Notes: generated from the letters alone by a model not told the origin. A stretch of DNA of 64,000 nucleotides from Streptomyces violaceoruber (GCF_033406955.1 NZ_CP137734.1:1-64000); one strand, 5' to 3'. Counted from the stretch's first letter, positions 43,879 through 53,317 are shown. Translations and numbers: made by a program.

Positions 43879-45111
43879 ATGTCAATTAGCGAAAAAGAGG
43901 CCGCCGTTGCTCCCGGAGCGGTGAGCGACACGGAAAGGCCCCAAGGACTGCCCATGCTGGCGCTGCTCGCGCTGGCCACCGCCGTCTTCATCACCAGTCT
44001 CACCGAGACCCTGCCGGCCGGTCTGCTGCCCGCCATGAGCCAGGATCTCGGGGTGAGCGAGTCCGCGACCGGGCAGACCGTGACGATCTACGCGCTCGGG
44101 ACCGTGCTGACCGCGATGCCGCTGGCGGCCGCCACCGCCGGGTGGCGGCGCAAGCGTCTTCTGATGACAGCGATGGCGGGCGTCGCGGTGGCCAACACGG
44201 TCACGGCCGTCTCGGAGGTGTACGCGCTGACCATGGCCGCACGCTTCGTGGCGGGCGTTGCGGCCGGTCTGGCCTGGGCGCTGCTGGCCGGCTACGCACG
44301 GCGCATGGCGCCCCCGCATCTGCAGGGCAAGGCGATCGCGATCGCCATGGCCGGCATTCCGCTCGCCCTGTCGCTGGGAGTCCCCGCCGGTACCTTCCTC
44401 GGCAAGGTGATCAGCTGGCAGGCGGCGTTCTTCACCATGACCGGCCTCACCGTGCTGCTTCTGGTCCTGATCGCGGCGCGTGTTCCCGACTACCCGGGAC
44501 AGCGGGCCGGGGGACGCACCTCGATGATGGGTGCCCTCAAGGTCCCCGGCGTCATGCCGGTCCTGGCCGTGACACTGATCTTCGTGCTGGCCCACACCAT
44601 CCTCTACACCTTCATCGCCACCTTCCTGGACAGCGTGGAGATGGGCGACTCCACCGACCTCGTGCTGCTGGTCTTCGGCGTGGCCTGCCTGGTGAGCATC
44701 TGGGTCGTCGGCGCGCAGATCAACCACCGGCTGCGCGGACTGATGATCGCCGCGACCCTGCTGATCGCCGTCGCCGCCGCACTGCTGGCCGTACTGGCCG
44801 ACAGCCCGGTACTGGTCTACGCCGCCGTGGTGCTGTGGGGTCTGGGCTGGGGCGGCGCGCCCACTCTTCTGCAGACGGCCGCCAGCGACGCGGGCGGGGC
44901 GGAGCAGGGCGACAATGCCCAGGCCATGCTGGTGACCCTGTGGAACGTGGCCATGGCCGGTGGCGGAATCGCCGGTGGAGTCCTCCTCGACGCGGTCGGC
45001 GCCGGTTCCTTCCCGTGGACCATCCTGGTGCTCCTGGCGCCCGTTCTCGTCATCGCCCTGGCGGCCCGAAACCACGGCTTCCCCGCCAAGCGTGCCGCCG
45101 TCGACTCGTGA
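43879..45111 (+). CDS. MFS transporter (drug efflux type)
   Basis: A 410-residue 12-helix major facilitator, AraJ/Bcr-like. N-terminal helix LALLALATAVFITSLTETLP, motif with GLLPAMSQDLGVSESATGQT, the A-motif-like loop GWRRKRLL and WALLAGYARRMAPPHLQGKA (antiporter-type). Likely exports a toxic compound using proton flow. ATG 43879. It is followed, 92 bp later, by a second MerR gene on the same strand and faced by another, so it sits between two MerR regulators. Confidence 0.88.
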   Translation: MSISEKEAAVAPGAVSDTERPQGLPMLALLALATAVFITSLTETLPAGLLPAMSQDLGVSESATGQTVTIYALGTVLTAMPLAAATAGWRRKRLLMTAMAGVAVANTVTAVSEVYALTMAARFVAGVAAGLAWALLAGYARRMAPPHLQGKAIAIAMAGIPLALSLGVPAGTFLGKVISWQAAFFTMTGLTVLLLVLIAARVPDYPGQRAGGRTSMMGALKVPGVMPVLAVTLIFVLAHTILYTFIATFLDSVEMGDSTDLVLLVFGVACLVSIWVVGAQINHRLRGLMIAATLLIAVAAALLAVLADSPVLVYAAVVLWGLGWGGAPTLLQTAASDAGGAEQGDNAQAMLVTLWNVAMAGGGIAGGVLLDAVGAGSFPWTILVLLAPVLVIALAARNHGFPAKRAAVDS

Positions 45112-45203
45112 ACACCGACCCCGCACGCCGGGCGTCCCCGGCGGACCTCACCGCAGGGGACGCCCGGCCGGGGTGCCGCCCCGGAGCGGTTCGGTGATCG
45201 CCC

Positions 45204-45563
45204 GTGCTCATCGGAGAGCTCTCGCAGCGCACCGGCACCCCGACCCGGCTGCTGCGCTACTACGAGGACCAGGGCCTCATCCGGCCGCACCGCAGGCCGG
45301 GCGGTTTCCGTGAGTACGCCGAGGCGGACGTCCGGACCGTACGGTGCATCCGCACCCTGCTGGCCGCCGGGATCGGCACCCTCACCATCGCCGAACTGCT
45401 GCCGTTCCTGCTGGGCGACGCGCGGATAGAGGAGTCGGGATGCCCGGAGCTGCTCCCCGAGCTGTACCAGGTCCACCGGCGGGTCAGCGACGCCATAGCG
45501 AACCTGCTGGCGGCACGTGACGTGCTGGACAGCGTCATCGCCGCCGCCCGCAGCCTGAACTAG
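45204..45563 (+). CDS. MerR-family regulator, second copy
   Basis: A 119-residue MerR-type protein starting at GTG 45204: LIGELSQRTGTPTRLLRYYE and DQGLIRPHRRPGGFREYAEA. It resembles the MerR at 43367 over the helix-turn-helix but is shorter and has its own C-terminal helix. It is downstream of the MFS gene. Whether it controls the exporter or another gene is not clear. Confidence 0.85.
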   Translation: MLIGELSQRTGTPTRLLRYYEDQGLIRPHRRPGGFREYAEADVRTVRCIRTLLAAGIGTLTIAELLPFLLGDARIEESGCPELLPELYQVHRRVSDAIANLLAARDVLDSVIAAARSLN

Positions 45564-45621
45564 GCCGCACCGGGTGCCGACCGTTCCGCCGGCCCCGGCG
45601 CCGCCTGAGAGACCGCCGGCG

Positions 45622-45663
45622 CCCCGGTTCGCGGCCGCCACGACGGCGGCCGGCGAACCGGGG
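45622..45663. terminator. GC-rich hairpin after the MerR gene
   Basis: CCCCGGTTCGC-GGCCGCC pairs with GGCGGCC-GGCGAACCGGGG with one bulged base; loop ACGAC. About 60 bp after the MerR stop. Confidence 0.5.
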
Positions 45664-45714
45664 ACAGTGGCGGCGACCGTCCCGGCGCTACATCCCCCGG
45701 GCGCGGGGACGAAG

Positions 45715-45753
45715 GCTTGCATCCGGTGGGTTTTCCGCCCGCCGGATGCAAGC
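45715..45753. terminator. Second hairpin before the sigma-factor stop
   Basis: GCTTGCATCCGG (45715-45726) and CCGGATGCAAGC (45742-45753), exact 12-bp stem, 15-nt loop with GGGTTTTCC. Fits a terminator for the minus-strand sigma gene. Confidence 0.5.
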
Positions 45754-45828
45754 GCACACCGCCTCGGCGCCCGACAGCACGTCGGAGCCAGAGCCCTGCC
45801 GCGACGGGTGCCCGGCCGCGAGCCGGGT

Positions 45829-46464
45829 TCAGCCGTGACCGCCGCGGCCGTGACCGCCGTGGCCGCGCTCGTACTGCGCGAGCAGGGTGCGCAGACGCCG
45901 GCGCCCGCGATACAGCCGGGAGGAGACGGTTCCCGGCTGGATGCCGAGCATCCGGGCTATCTCCTGATACGACATGCCCTCGACGTCGGCCAGGTAGACC
46001 ACCCTGACGAAGTCCTGCGGGGTGTCCCGCAAGGCCCGAAGCAGCTCTGGGTCCGGGATCCTGCTCAGGACCCGGGCCTCGGCGGACGCCAGGGAGGCGG
46101 CGTCGTCGCCGACGACGCCCACCATCTGCCAGTCCTCGAGATGGGGCGTCGGGGAGCGCGGCGGCTCCGTCTGCTTCTTGCGGTAGGACGTGATGTAGGC
46201 GTTGGTCATGATGCGGTACAGCCAGCCCCACAAGTTGCTCCCGGGCTGGAACTGGTGGAAGGACCCGTACGCCTTGGCGTAGGTCTCCTGCACCAGGTCC
46301 TCGGCATCCTGCGGATGCCGCGTCATCCGCAGGGCGGCGCGTTCCATCCGACGGTGGTAGGCCAGAGCCTCCCGTTCGAAGCGGCGGGTGCGCTGCTCGT
46401 CGCGCTCGTCGTGCTCCCTGCCGGAAGCGGGCTCTTCACACGGGGCAGCTGTCGTCGTGGTCAT
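45829..46464 (-). CDS. ECF sigma factor, SigR-like
   Basis: A 211-residue ECF sigma factor close to the SigR/RpoE (thiol-stress) group: region 2 [40 protein letters not shown] and [20 protein letters not shown], and region 4 [20 protein letters not shown] then [11 protein letters not shown]. SigR itself pairs with the anti-sigma RsrA; no RsrA-like gene is next to this one. Glycine/histidine tail [11 protein letters not shown] is odd. ATG 46464, with another ATG 27 nt upstream. It lies 26 bp after an IS701-like gene. Confidence 0.87.
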   Translation of the reverse strand: MTTTTAAPCEEPASGREHDERDEQRTRRFEREALAYHRRMERAALRMTRHPQDAEDLVQETYAKAYGSFHQFQPGSNLWGWLYRIMTNAYITSYRKKQTEPPRSPTPHLEDWQMVGVVGDDAASLASAEARVLSRIPDPELLRALRDTPQDFVRVVYLADVEGMSYQEIARMLGIQPGTVSSRLYRGRRRLRTLLAQYERGHGGHGRGGHG

Positions 46465-46490
46465 GGCGAGGCGTCCTTTGCCGTGCCGCA

Positions 46491-47711
46491 TCAGGTGCCG
46501 GCGGTTCGGGCGAGGGTGAGCGCGCCGCGGTGTGCGTCGCGCGTCAGGTGGCTGTAGACGCCGGCAGCCGACGCCATCGTCATGTGGTGGTGCCAGCCGG
46601 GGAACGACCGTCCCTCGAAGTCGAGCAGCCCGAAGTCGTCCTGGAGCCTTTGCAGTGCGACGCGGGTGAGGTCCGGCCGCTGCAGCAGTGCCAGAAGCTG
46701 GTCCACTCGGCGGTCCACGAGGTTGGTGATCCAGTAGCGGGTGGCACGGCGCCGGCCCGGGGAGTGCTCGGCCAGCAGGCGGAACGCGCCCAGCGCACCG
46801 ACACCGAGGGCACCGGGCAGGCGAACGAGAGAGCGGGAGACGTCCACGTGCCGGGCCCTCCCGTGGGGTCCCTCGGCCACCGCGAAGGGATGCCGGGTGC
46901 CGATGCCGCGCAGGTGCTGATGGGCGCTCACCGGCTGCTGCCCGAGGTGCCCCACCCTCGTACCCCGGTCGGTCCGTCCCACGGGCAGGACCCGCTGGTC
47001 GGGTCGGACCTCTATGAGGAAGTCCCTTTCGCGCAAGGCGAGGTGGAGAGCCAGCCGCGCGGTGTCCGTGGCGGCTCGCCGGTCCACGACGAGCGGGGCG
47101 GAGGCGGAGAGCCGCAAGGAAGCGAGGCGGTCGCACAAGTCCAGGACGTGCGCCCACACCGGCTGTGCGCCGACCGTCGACGGGATGCGGGCGCGCAGGC
47201 GCCTGCGCGGGTCGCCGGACCAGTTCTCGTCCAGCAGGAGTTGCCAGTCCACCGGCACGCTGGCCGTCGCAGAGGTGAGGAACAGCCCGATTCCGACCTG
47301 GCAGTTGAGCGTGCGGCCGGTCTCGGCGACGAACCTGCGGTGCACCCCGACCGTGTGTTCACCGCGCTTCTCCGCCAGCACCACGCCGATGGTCCAGGCG
47401 TCATTGGGCAGGTGTGCGGCGGCCTTGCGTGCCAGAGCGGCCCGCGCGTCGTTCCAGTCCCAGGGGCTGGCGCTGATGAACTGCTGCAGGGCCGGGGAGG
47501 CGCCCGGCGCGGTGGTGGCGGCCCGGGCCATGCGCTGGATGGTCTTCTTGCCCTGCACGGTCAGCAGCCCGTGCAGATAGGCGCCGGCCCACCGGCGCTG
47601 GTCACGCCGGGGCAGGCAGCCGAAGACGTCGTCCACGAAGCCGGTGAAGTCGGCGTCGGCCCCGCTCGGTCCGCAAGCCCAGGGCTCCGGCCCCGGGTGG
47701 TGTACGGGCAT
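46491..47711 (-). CDS. IS701-like protein lacking the first catalytic Asp
   Basis: A 406-residue protein of the IS701 (DDE_5) transposase type: [65 protein letters not shown] and [20 protein letters not shown]. Where active IS701 has LDDTG the frame reads IGVVL, so the first Asp pair is gone without any gap. No inverted ends were seen around it. It is probably a domesticated form; its gene is full length and sits 26 bp before a sigma-factor gene on the same strand. Confidence 0.75.
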   Translation of the reverse strand: MPVHHPGPEPWACGPSGADADFTGFVDDVFGCLPRRDQRRWAGAYLHGLLTVQGKKTIQRMARAATTAPGASPALQQFISASPWDWNDARAALARKAAAHLPNDAWTIGVVLAEKRGEHTVGVHRRFVAETGRTLNCQVGIGLFLTSATASVPVDWQLLLDENWSGDPRRRLRARIPSTVGAQPVWAHVLDLCDRLASLRLSASAPLVVDRRAATDTARLALHLALRERDFLIEVRPDQRVLPVGRTDRGTRVGHLGQQPVSAHQHLRGIGTRHPFAVAEGPHGRARHVDVSRSLVRLPGALGVGALGAFRLLAEHSPGRRRATRYWITNLVDRRVDQLLALLQRPDLTRVALQRLQDDFGLLDFEGRSFPGWHHHMTMASAAGVYSHLTRDAHRGALTLARTAGT

Positions 47712-48318
47712 GTTGGAGATCCCCTCGGTGAGTCCGATGGCCGGTACGTCCTCAATAAAAGATACAGAATGTTTGCTATGTTTCTAGTCCGGGGCCGGTC
47801 GGCCTCTCCTACTTCGGCAAGTCTGGGAACGGATCACTTGCGGGCCGACGCAAGCGTCGGTCCTCGGGCGCGTTGCGTAGAGGCCCTCTTCGACCCACCG
47901 GTTGACCGGGCCTCAGCTGACGCAGCAGCAGGAAGGCATGGCTGGTCGAGTCTGTGGCTCAGGCAGCACACACGCACCTGCACGATCGGCACCTCGCCAT
48001 CGTGGTGGACCGATTCATGGCTGAGGTGTTGATATTGCTTTCCGCCGGGCCACCGATGACAGTGGACGTAGGGCACGGCCGGGTGATCAAGGTGCGAGGA
48101 CTGTCACGAACACTGAAGGCTCTTGCACCGAGGCAACCACCACTGAAGGCCCCTCGCCGACCCCGCGCAACCGCTTGAACCGCACAGACTCCCAGCGATG
48201 CCGGCATGCCCGCGGCGAGTAATTGCCAATGGTCGTGGATGAGTTGAGCTCGCTCAGGCGGTGATGGGCACCTGTCCTTCTTCCCGGCATGCCCGGATAC
48301 CTGTGCGAGGATCGCGGC
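47712..48318. other. Intergenic stretch with AT-rich promoter-like part
   Basis: No gene recognised. Around 47750-47785 it is unusually AT-rich (CAATAAAAGATACAGAATG), a likely promoter for the IS701-like gene. Confidence 0.45.
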
Positions 48319-48843
48319 GTGAACGATCTACGCTTCCGTCTCGCTGACGATGCCGATCTCGTCTCCGTCGTTCGTCTGCGCGACGACGCGGCCCGCTGGA
48401 TGCTTGCCCAAGGTGTCACTGGCCAGTGGCAGCCTGGTGAGCTGGGCGAGGATCACTTCCGCCGGATCATGAAGAGCGGGGAGGTGTGGTTCGCGGAGGC
48501 CGCCGATCGTGTGGTCGGGGCCTGGGAGCTCTGGTGGGAGGACGAGGACGCCTGGGGGCCGCAGCCGCCGACGGCCGGCTACGTGCACCGGCTGATGGTG
48601 GACCGCGGAAGTGCCCCGGCCGGGACAGGACGGCAGCTTCTGCGAGTCGCGGAGCGACGCGTGGCCGAGGCGGGCCGACCGTTGGTTCGCCTGGACTGCC
48701 TGGCCACCAACGCACGCCTGAGTGCGTACTACCTCAACGCCGGCTACCGGGTTGTGGGACACAAGGAGGGCAAGCGGCAGCCGGGCGGTACGCCCAAGTC
48801 GTTCACGCTCCTTGAGAAGTCCGTACGGGATGACTTGAGGTAG
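48319..48843 (+). CDS. GNAT-family N-acetyltransferase
   Basis: A 174-residue GNAT enzyme. The AcCoA-binding loop follows YVHRLMVDRGSAPAGTGRQL (RxxxGxG type), then VRLDCLATNARLSAYYLNAG and YRVVGHKEG complete the fold. It would acetylate an amine of a small molecule or protein. GTG 48319 gives the usual N-terminus (NDLRFRLADDADLVSVVRL). Isolated, no partner gene nearby. Confidence 0.83.
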   Translation: MNDLRFRLADDADLVSVVRLRDDAARWMLAQGVTGQWQPGELGEDHFRRIMKSGEVWFAEAADRVVGAWELWWEDEDAWGPQPPTAGYVHRLMVDRGSAPAGTGRQLLRVAERRVAEAGRPLVRLDCLATNARLSAYYLNAGYRVVGHKEGKRQPGGTPKSFTLLEKSVRDDLR

Positions 48844-48899
48844 GCGAGGAGGGCCTCGGGCGCTCAACGAGTTGGCTGCGTTCGATGCCAGTGTGCGGT

Positions 48900-49207
48900 C
48901 CAAGCTGGAGCCGCTGCGCGGGTGCGCGCCGCCCGCCTTGAGGCCTTGGCGGACCTGGCTTGCGCGGCCTGGACAATGACGTACTCGACCCTGTGATCGT
49001 CACCGGCTGCGCCACCCGCACGCACAAGCTCACTGTCGGCCAGAAGACCGCCAACCGCGTCCTCGCCGTGGGACGCGCACCGGTCGAGCACGGCTTCGCC
49101 CACCTCAAGAAGTGGCGGATCCCGACAAACCCCGCACCGGTCCGGCCCGCGCCACCTGTCTCCTGCGGGCTCTGCTTGTCCTGACGAACCTCGAAGTCAA
49201 CCGCTGA
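48900..49207 (+). pseudogene. IS5-type transposase C-terminal fragment
   Basis: Frames read GLDNDVLDPVIVTGCATRTH, KLTVGQKTANRVLAVGRAPV and EHGFAHLKKWRI, then in another frame PRTGPARATCLLRALLVLTN, ending LEVNR. The same IS type, on the opposite strand, is at 58853-59470. Confidence 0.65.
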
Positions 49208-49964
49208 GGGATCCACTCAGCAGGCGGGCTGAGTGGTTTCCAGGTCCTTGAGGAGGCTGGAGTGGGTCGGCTGCCACCTCGGAGCCAATCGCTGACGTTT
49301 CAAGTTGGTGGAGGCTCAATGGAGGACACGATGACTGGCGGCTTGAAGTGGATCGGGCAGCACACCTTCGAGCCGCCGACGCGTGGCAGTACGCGACGTC
49401 CCGCGGCCTTTCATTGAGCGCGGAGGTGCGCATCTGACGCCCTGCATGTACGGGACTTCGGGAGACTGGGCGTACGTGCTGGAGCGGGGCCGCGTGACGG
49501 CGCGGTGGCAGCGCCACCGGAAGTCCATCGCCCAGCGCTTCGTCCTCGGCGTGACCGGTGGCACCGGATCGGGATGCGTCACCCGGCTCGTCCTGTACGT
49601 TCAGCACGGCGTCTGACCCGGGACTGGGGCTGGCACGCCGTGTTGTACGCCCGCGCCGTGCCAGCCCGCCCCATTGCTTCTACGCCCCCAACCCGGCCGC
49701 GAACGCGCCGGCGTCCAGCCGCCGAAGCCCGGCCTGAACCGTGCCGCCGTGCGCACGCCGCACACCGCACACCGCACACCGCAACCTCGTCCTGCGGATC
49801 GTCGGCGTACCCCTGCGACCGTACGCGCTCCTCCCCCGCACCTGACCCTGGCAGCTGGCGCGGTCGCGGATTCGTCAACTGCGGCCACACCGAACCCGAG
49901 TTCGTCCGGCACATGATCCAGAACTCCTTGCCTTCCCCGGTGCCGCCACGTGTTTACTTGGCGC
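49208..49964. other. Gene-poor stretch
   Basis: A plus frame at 49383-49616 (CMYGTSGDWAYVLERGRVTA) looks partly protein-like but is not recognised. A CCGCACA unit is repeated almost four times at 49758-49783. Confidence 0.4.
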
Positions 49965-50549
49965 ATGACCGACAAGATGAGTCACAGCAATGTCCACCTG
50001 ACCACGGCTCCCGCTCCCGGCGCCGAGATGGTCGAGCCGTACGGAGGTGGGACGGGATTTCGGTTCAAGATCCGCAACGTGAAGATCGATGGGCGGGCCG
50101 ACGTGGTGCACGTCCGCGGAGGAGGTTCGCACGAGGTCACTTTCGACCTGCTGCACGACTGCTCGGAGTGCGGCAACGCCATCAACCAGGTGATCGTCGG
50201 CCTGGCGGGCCAGGACCAGGCCCAGGCATCGGTGTGGAGCGGCAAGCAGCGCAGCGGGGGCGGCGTGAAGGTGGTAAATCCCGGCACGCGCGTCAAGGCG
50301 CTGGCGGAGGACAACCCGGGTCCGGCGCAGTGGGTGAACGTGTCGTGCGACGTCGTAGTCCCCGACGAACCCGGCGTCTACTCGGTTCGAGCACGTTACG
50401 CCCAGGCGTATCAAGGACGCCTGATGACTGCCGAAGGACGTGCCGTCCCGCAGGCGGAGTACCAGGACGTGCTGGGGTGGTGGAAGGTCGACCGTCCGGA
50501 AGGCCCGGGCCCGGAATCGACCATAGGCACCATCGTCGTCGAGGCGTGA
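49965..50549 (+). CDS. Unknown beta-rich protein
   Basis: About 194 residues from ATG 49965 (a second ATG lies 12 nt later). Reads MVEPYGGGTGFRFKIRNVKI, GGGSHEVTFDLLHDCSECGN, SVWSGKQRSGGGVKVVNPG and GQW-like VNVSCDVVVPDEPGVYSVRA. Alternating hydrophobic pattern and short turns suggest a beta-sandwich; the CSEC pair and a third Cys could bind metal. No signal peptide. Family not recognised. Confidence 0.55.
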   Translation: MTDKMSHSNVHLTTAPAPGAEMVEPYGGGTGFRFKIRNVKIDGRADVVHVRGGGSHEVTFDLLHDCSECGNAINQVIVGLAGQDQAQASVWSGKQRSGGGVKVVNPGTRVKALAEDNPGPAQWVNVSCDVVVPDEPGVYSVRARYAQAYQGRLMTAEGRAVPQAEYQDVLGWWKVDRPEGPGPESTIGTIVVEA

Positions 50550-50913
50550 AGCTGCTGGTCAGCTTTTTCGGCCAACTCCACGGCCTTGACCGGGCCCGGC
50601 CCGGTCAAGCCGCCGACGTCGATCGCGTCCCAGCGGCGGACCCGCCCGCCCCTCGCCGCTCGCCTCGCGCCGCCAGGGACGGGCCCCGGGGAGCACGCCC
50701 CCAAGGGCAGCGTGAACGAGCTGAGACCGGCATGAACGGACCCGGGAACCGGTGTTGCCGTCAGAGTTTTTGACAGCGGTGATTTCAGGGGCTGCGGCAC
50801 ATCGGAACGCAAACCGGCGCCAAGCGGCGAAGAGCCAGGCCGACGGACGCTCCTGATCGGCCCTCAGCGAGCCGCCGCTTCTCGTAGCGTGTCTCCTGTC
50901 AGAGGGTGAGCAC
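50550..50913. other. Gene-free spacer
   Basis: Frames are arginine-rich and random-looking. No gene seen. Confidence 0.4.
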
Positions 50914-51392
50914 GTGGACGCGGGGACCACGTGGTGGATCCTGTATCGGTAGGGCTGTTGATGGCGTTGGCGGGTGGTGCCGGAGGCGAGGCCGGGCGAC
51001 AGGCGTAGGGGGCTGAGCACTCTGGTACGGCGCCCCTTCCGCGGCGTCGGAGAGACTTCGGAAAGCTCGTCGGCAACGTCCGGTGAAGGAGAGCTGAGCC
51101 GGTTGGAGGAGGCCCCGCCGATCAGCCGCGCGCCCAGGCGCTGGGCGAAGCCCTGGCCGCACGAGCGGCAGCAGACGGCGATTTCCGCTCAGACCTGGGC
51201 CAGTGGCACGAGCCGGCCATGACGTTGCGCGTCGGCGAGGGCAGGACGACCAACCACATCAGCGGCGGCACGTTCCATGGGCCCGCGGTGCTGGCCGAGA
51301 ACATCTCCGGAGGACTCACGTTCACTACGCCCGCCTCCGGCAGCACTTCACCACGGGACGGCGAGGGAGATCGTGGTCCGCATTTCCAGTGA
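50914..51392 (+). pseudogene. Amyloid-motif signalling protein, decayed
   Basis: Pieces in different frames: VDPVSVGLLMALAGGAGGEA then GRQA and a TAG; STLVRRPFRGVGETSESSSA; then AQALGEALAARAAADGDFRS, DLGQWHEPAMTLRVGEGRTT and NHISGGTFHGPAVLAENISG GLTF to a stop at 51392. The last block follows the NxISGGTFHGPVVQxxDI pattern seen at the ends of Streptomyces proteins encoded beside NB-ARC/TPR (NLR-like) genes, and resembles amyloid signalling motifs. The usual VVQ is AVL here. Confidence 0.55.
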
Positions 51393-51448
51393 GGAGCCGA
51401 GGCACCCCTGACAGGGCCGGTTCTCGGCTGCCCGCGCTCGAAATCCGC

Positions 51449-52030
51449 TCAAGGGCCGGCCGGTGGCTCCCCCGCCACGGCATGTGCGCGGTCGTCCTCC
51501 CCCATCGCGCGAAGAAGAGCGACGAGATCCCTCTTGGCGTGCAGGGTGTCGGGGTGGTCCTCACCCAGCACGCGCCGGTACCGCAGCAGGGTGTCCTCCC
51601 AGACGGCAAGGGCAGCCTGATGATCGTCGAGACGCCGGAGGAAGATCACGAGATTGGATGCCGCGCGCAGTGTGCGGGGATCGTCGGGGCCGAGCGCGAG
51701 GCGGCTCCGCCGCACCACCTCCTCGCACTGTCGCCGGGCCTCTTCGTGAGCACCGAGCGCGGAGAGGCACCCGTTTAGGTTGCTGGCGACGGTCAGGGTC
51801 AGGGGATCCCCCCAGCCCACCGCCCGCTCGCAGCGCGGGAGAAGGTCCGCGAACAGATCCCTTGCCTCAGCGTATTTCCTGAGGCCTACCAGGCACCCGG
51901 CGAGTCTGTTGGCCGCCGGCAAAGTGTCCGGATGGTCTTCCCCGAGCGTTTCGCTCCAGGCTGCTCTGACCATGCGGCCGAGGGCCGCGCCGGGTTCGTG
52001 CTGGCCGGACAGCTGGCCGGACACGTACGC
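51449..52030 (-). pseudogene. TPR repeats, C-terminal part of an NB-ARC/TPR-type protein
   Basis: The minus frame reads ALGRMVRAAWSETLGEDHPD, SNLNGCLSALGAHEEARRQC, TLRAASNLVIFLRRLDDHQA and LLRYRRVLGEDHPDTLHAKR. The TLGEDHPDTL and LGxDDPRTL heads mark four 42-residue TPR units as found in Streptomyces STAND proteins. The NB-ARC domain is missing; the gene is cut where the NmrA-type gene ends. An ATG at 52075 lies inside that gene. Confidence 0.65.
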
Positions 52031-52031
52031 A

Positions 52032-52874
52032 CTACTGCGTCCACTCGTACGCGTGATCGGAGACGAATTCGGCAAAGGTGCGCGGCGGACGGCCGGTCAG
52101 TTCGAGCACCGCAGTGCTGACCTGGTCTTCGCGTCCCTCCTTGATTCCGCGCTCGACGGCGGCAAGGGCGTCTGCGAACGCGGTCGGCATTCCGGAGGCA
52201 CGGTGGGCGGCAGCCTGTTCCTCCTCCGTAATACGCTCCACCCGGACCCGTCTGCCGGTCTGCGCGGTGATGATCTGCGCGGCCTGTGGATAGCTCATCC
52301 CGTGCGGCCCGGTGATCAGGTAGTCACTTCGAGCGTCCACCTCCAGGTCAGCCAAGAGCGCGGCAGCACTGGCCGCGATGTCCCGCGCGTCAACCCACCC
52401 CAGTCTGCCGTCACCGGCTGCCGTACGGATCTCGCCTAGTCGATGGATGTGCTCGGCCAGTGGGTGCGGGCGCAGGAAGTTCTGCATGAAGCCGGACGCG
52501 CGGAGTACGACTCCTCCGGGCTGAGCCTGAACCTGAGCGGCCATCTCCACGGCACTGGGCGCGTTCGGCAGAACGATCGCGGAGCCGAGCATCACGAGGC
52601 GCTGGACACCGGCCCGCTGTGCTCGGCGCAGGAACGGCTCGACCAGTGGCAGCGGGTCCACACTCTCCACCGGCGGAAGCAGGAAGACCCGGTCCATCCC
52701 GTCGAGCGCAGGTCCGTATGTGGTCGGGTCATTCCAGTCGAAGCGGATCGGATCGGGGTCGGCTGCGGCTGGGTTCCGGCTGGCGACCCGGGCCTGCACA
52801 CCGGCGTTGCGGAGCACTTGCACCAGCACCTTGCCGGTCTTGCCGGTCCCTCCGGTCACGAGTACTCCGGGCAT
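52032..52874 (-). CDS. NmrA-like NAD(P)-binding protein
   Basis: A 280-residue atypical SDR of the NmrA/azoreductase-like group: cofactor turn VTGGTGKTGKVLVQVL, then ARVASRNPAAADPDP, GMDRVFLLPPVE and VVLRASGFMQNFL. No YxxxK. These proteins sense or use NAD(P) and sometimes reduce quinones. Its ATG overlaps the stop of the SnoaL-like gene (TGATG), so the two form an operon controlled by the divergent XRE gene at 53444. Confidence 0.87.
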   Translation of the reverse strand: MPGVLVTGGTGKTGKVLVQVLRNAGVQARVASRNPAAADPDPIRFDWNDPTTYGPALDGMDRVFLLPPVESVDPLPLVEPFLRRAQRAGVQRLVMLGSAIVLPNAPSAVEMAAQVQAQPGGVVLRASGFMQNFLRPHPLAEHIHRLGEIRTAAGDGRLGWVDARDIAASAAALLADLEVDARSDYLITGPHGMSYPQAAQIITAQTGRRVRVERITEEEQAAAHRASGMPTAFADALAAVERGIKEGREDQVSTAVLELTGRPPRTFAEFVSDHAYEWTQ

Positions 52875-53317
52875 CAGGCGTCCTTCCTTTCGAGCGAGTC
52901 GATCAGCCCGGCGAGAGTCCCGGCAGCGGCGGCCGCCGACAGCGGGCTCCAGTAGTCCCGGAACAGAGCGATCCGCCCGTCGCGGACCGTGAGAACCACG
53001 ATGTAGTCCAGGAGGTAGGGCTGGGAGGTGGCCACGGTGCGGCCGGTGGCCGTCCACTCCACCACGACGGTGTCCGTTCGATCCGTGGGCCGCACGGTGA
53101 GCGCGGCCACCTCCTTCATGTCCATCAGCTCGGGATAGTGAGCGAGGTAGGCGCGTACCTCCTCACGTCCGCGGAGAACGCGAGGGGAGCTCCCGGCTGC
53201 GAAAGGGAACTCCGCAATTCCGTCAGGGGCCCACAGATCTGCCACGGCATTCATGTCTTTGGCCAGCAGCAGGTCGATCATGCGGCGAAAGGTCTCCTCA
53301 GGCGTGCTGTGCACCAT
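52874..53317 (-). CDS. SnoaL/NTF2-like protein
   Basis: A 147-residue protein of the NTF2/SnoaL fold: ETFRRMIDLLLAKDMNAVAD, LWAPDGIAEFPFAAG, VVEWTATGRTVATSQPYLLD and IALFRDYWSPLS. These pockets bind or isomerise small ring molecules. Translationally coupled to the NmrA gene and divergent from an XRE regulator (126 bp). Confidence 0.85.
   Translation of the reverse strand: MVHSTPEETFRRMIDLLLAKDMNAVADLWAPDGIAEFPFAAGSSPRVLRGREEVRAYLAHYPELMDMKEVAALTVRPTDRTDTVVVEWTATGRTVATSQPYLLDYIVVLTVRDGRIALFRDYWSPLSAAAAAGTLAGLIDSLERKDA

Noticed and set aside
43882..45126. 414-residue minus frame opposite the MFS gene
   Set aside because: Typical high-GC antisense frame rich in Gly, His and Gln; the plus strand carries a clear membrane protein.
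46530..48032. 500-residue plus frame opposite the IS701-like gene
   Set aside because: Antisense shadow; no recognisable motif.
49758..49783. CCGCACA short tandem repeat as a possible CRISPR or iteron
   Set aside because: Unit is only 7 bp without spacers and has fewer than four copies.
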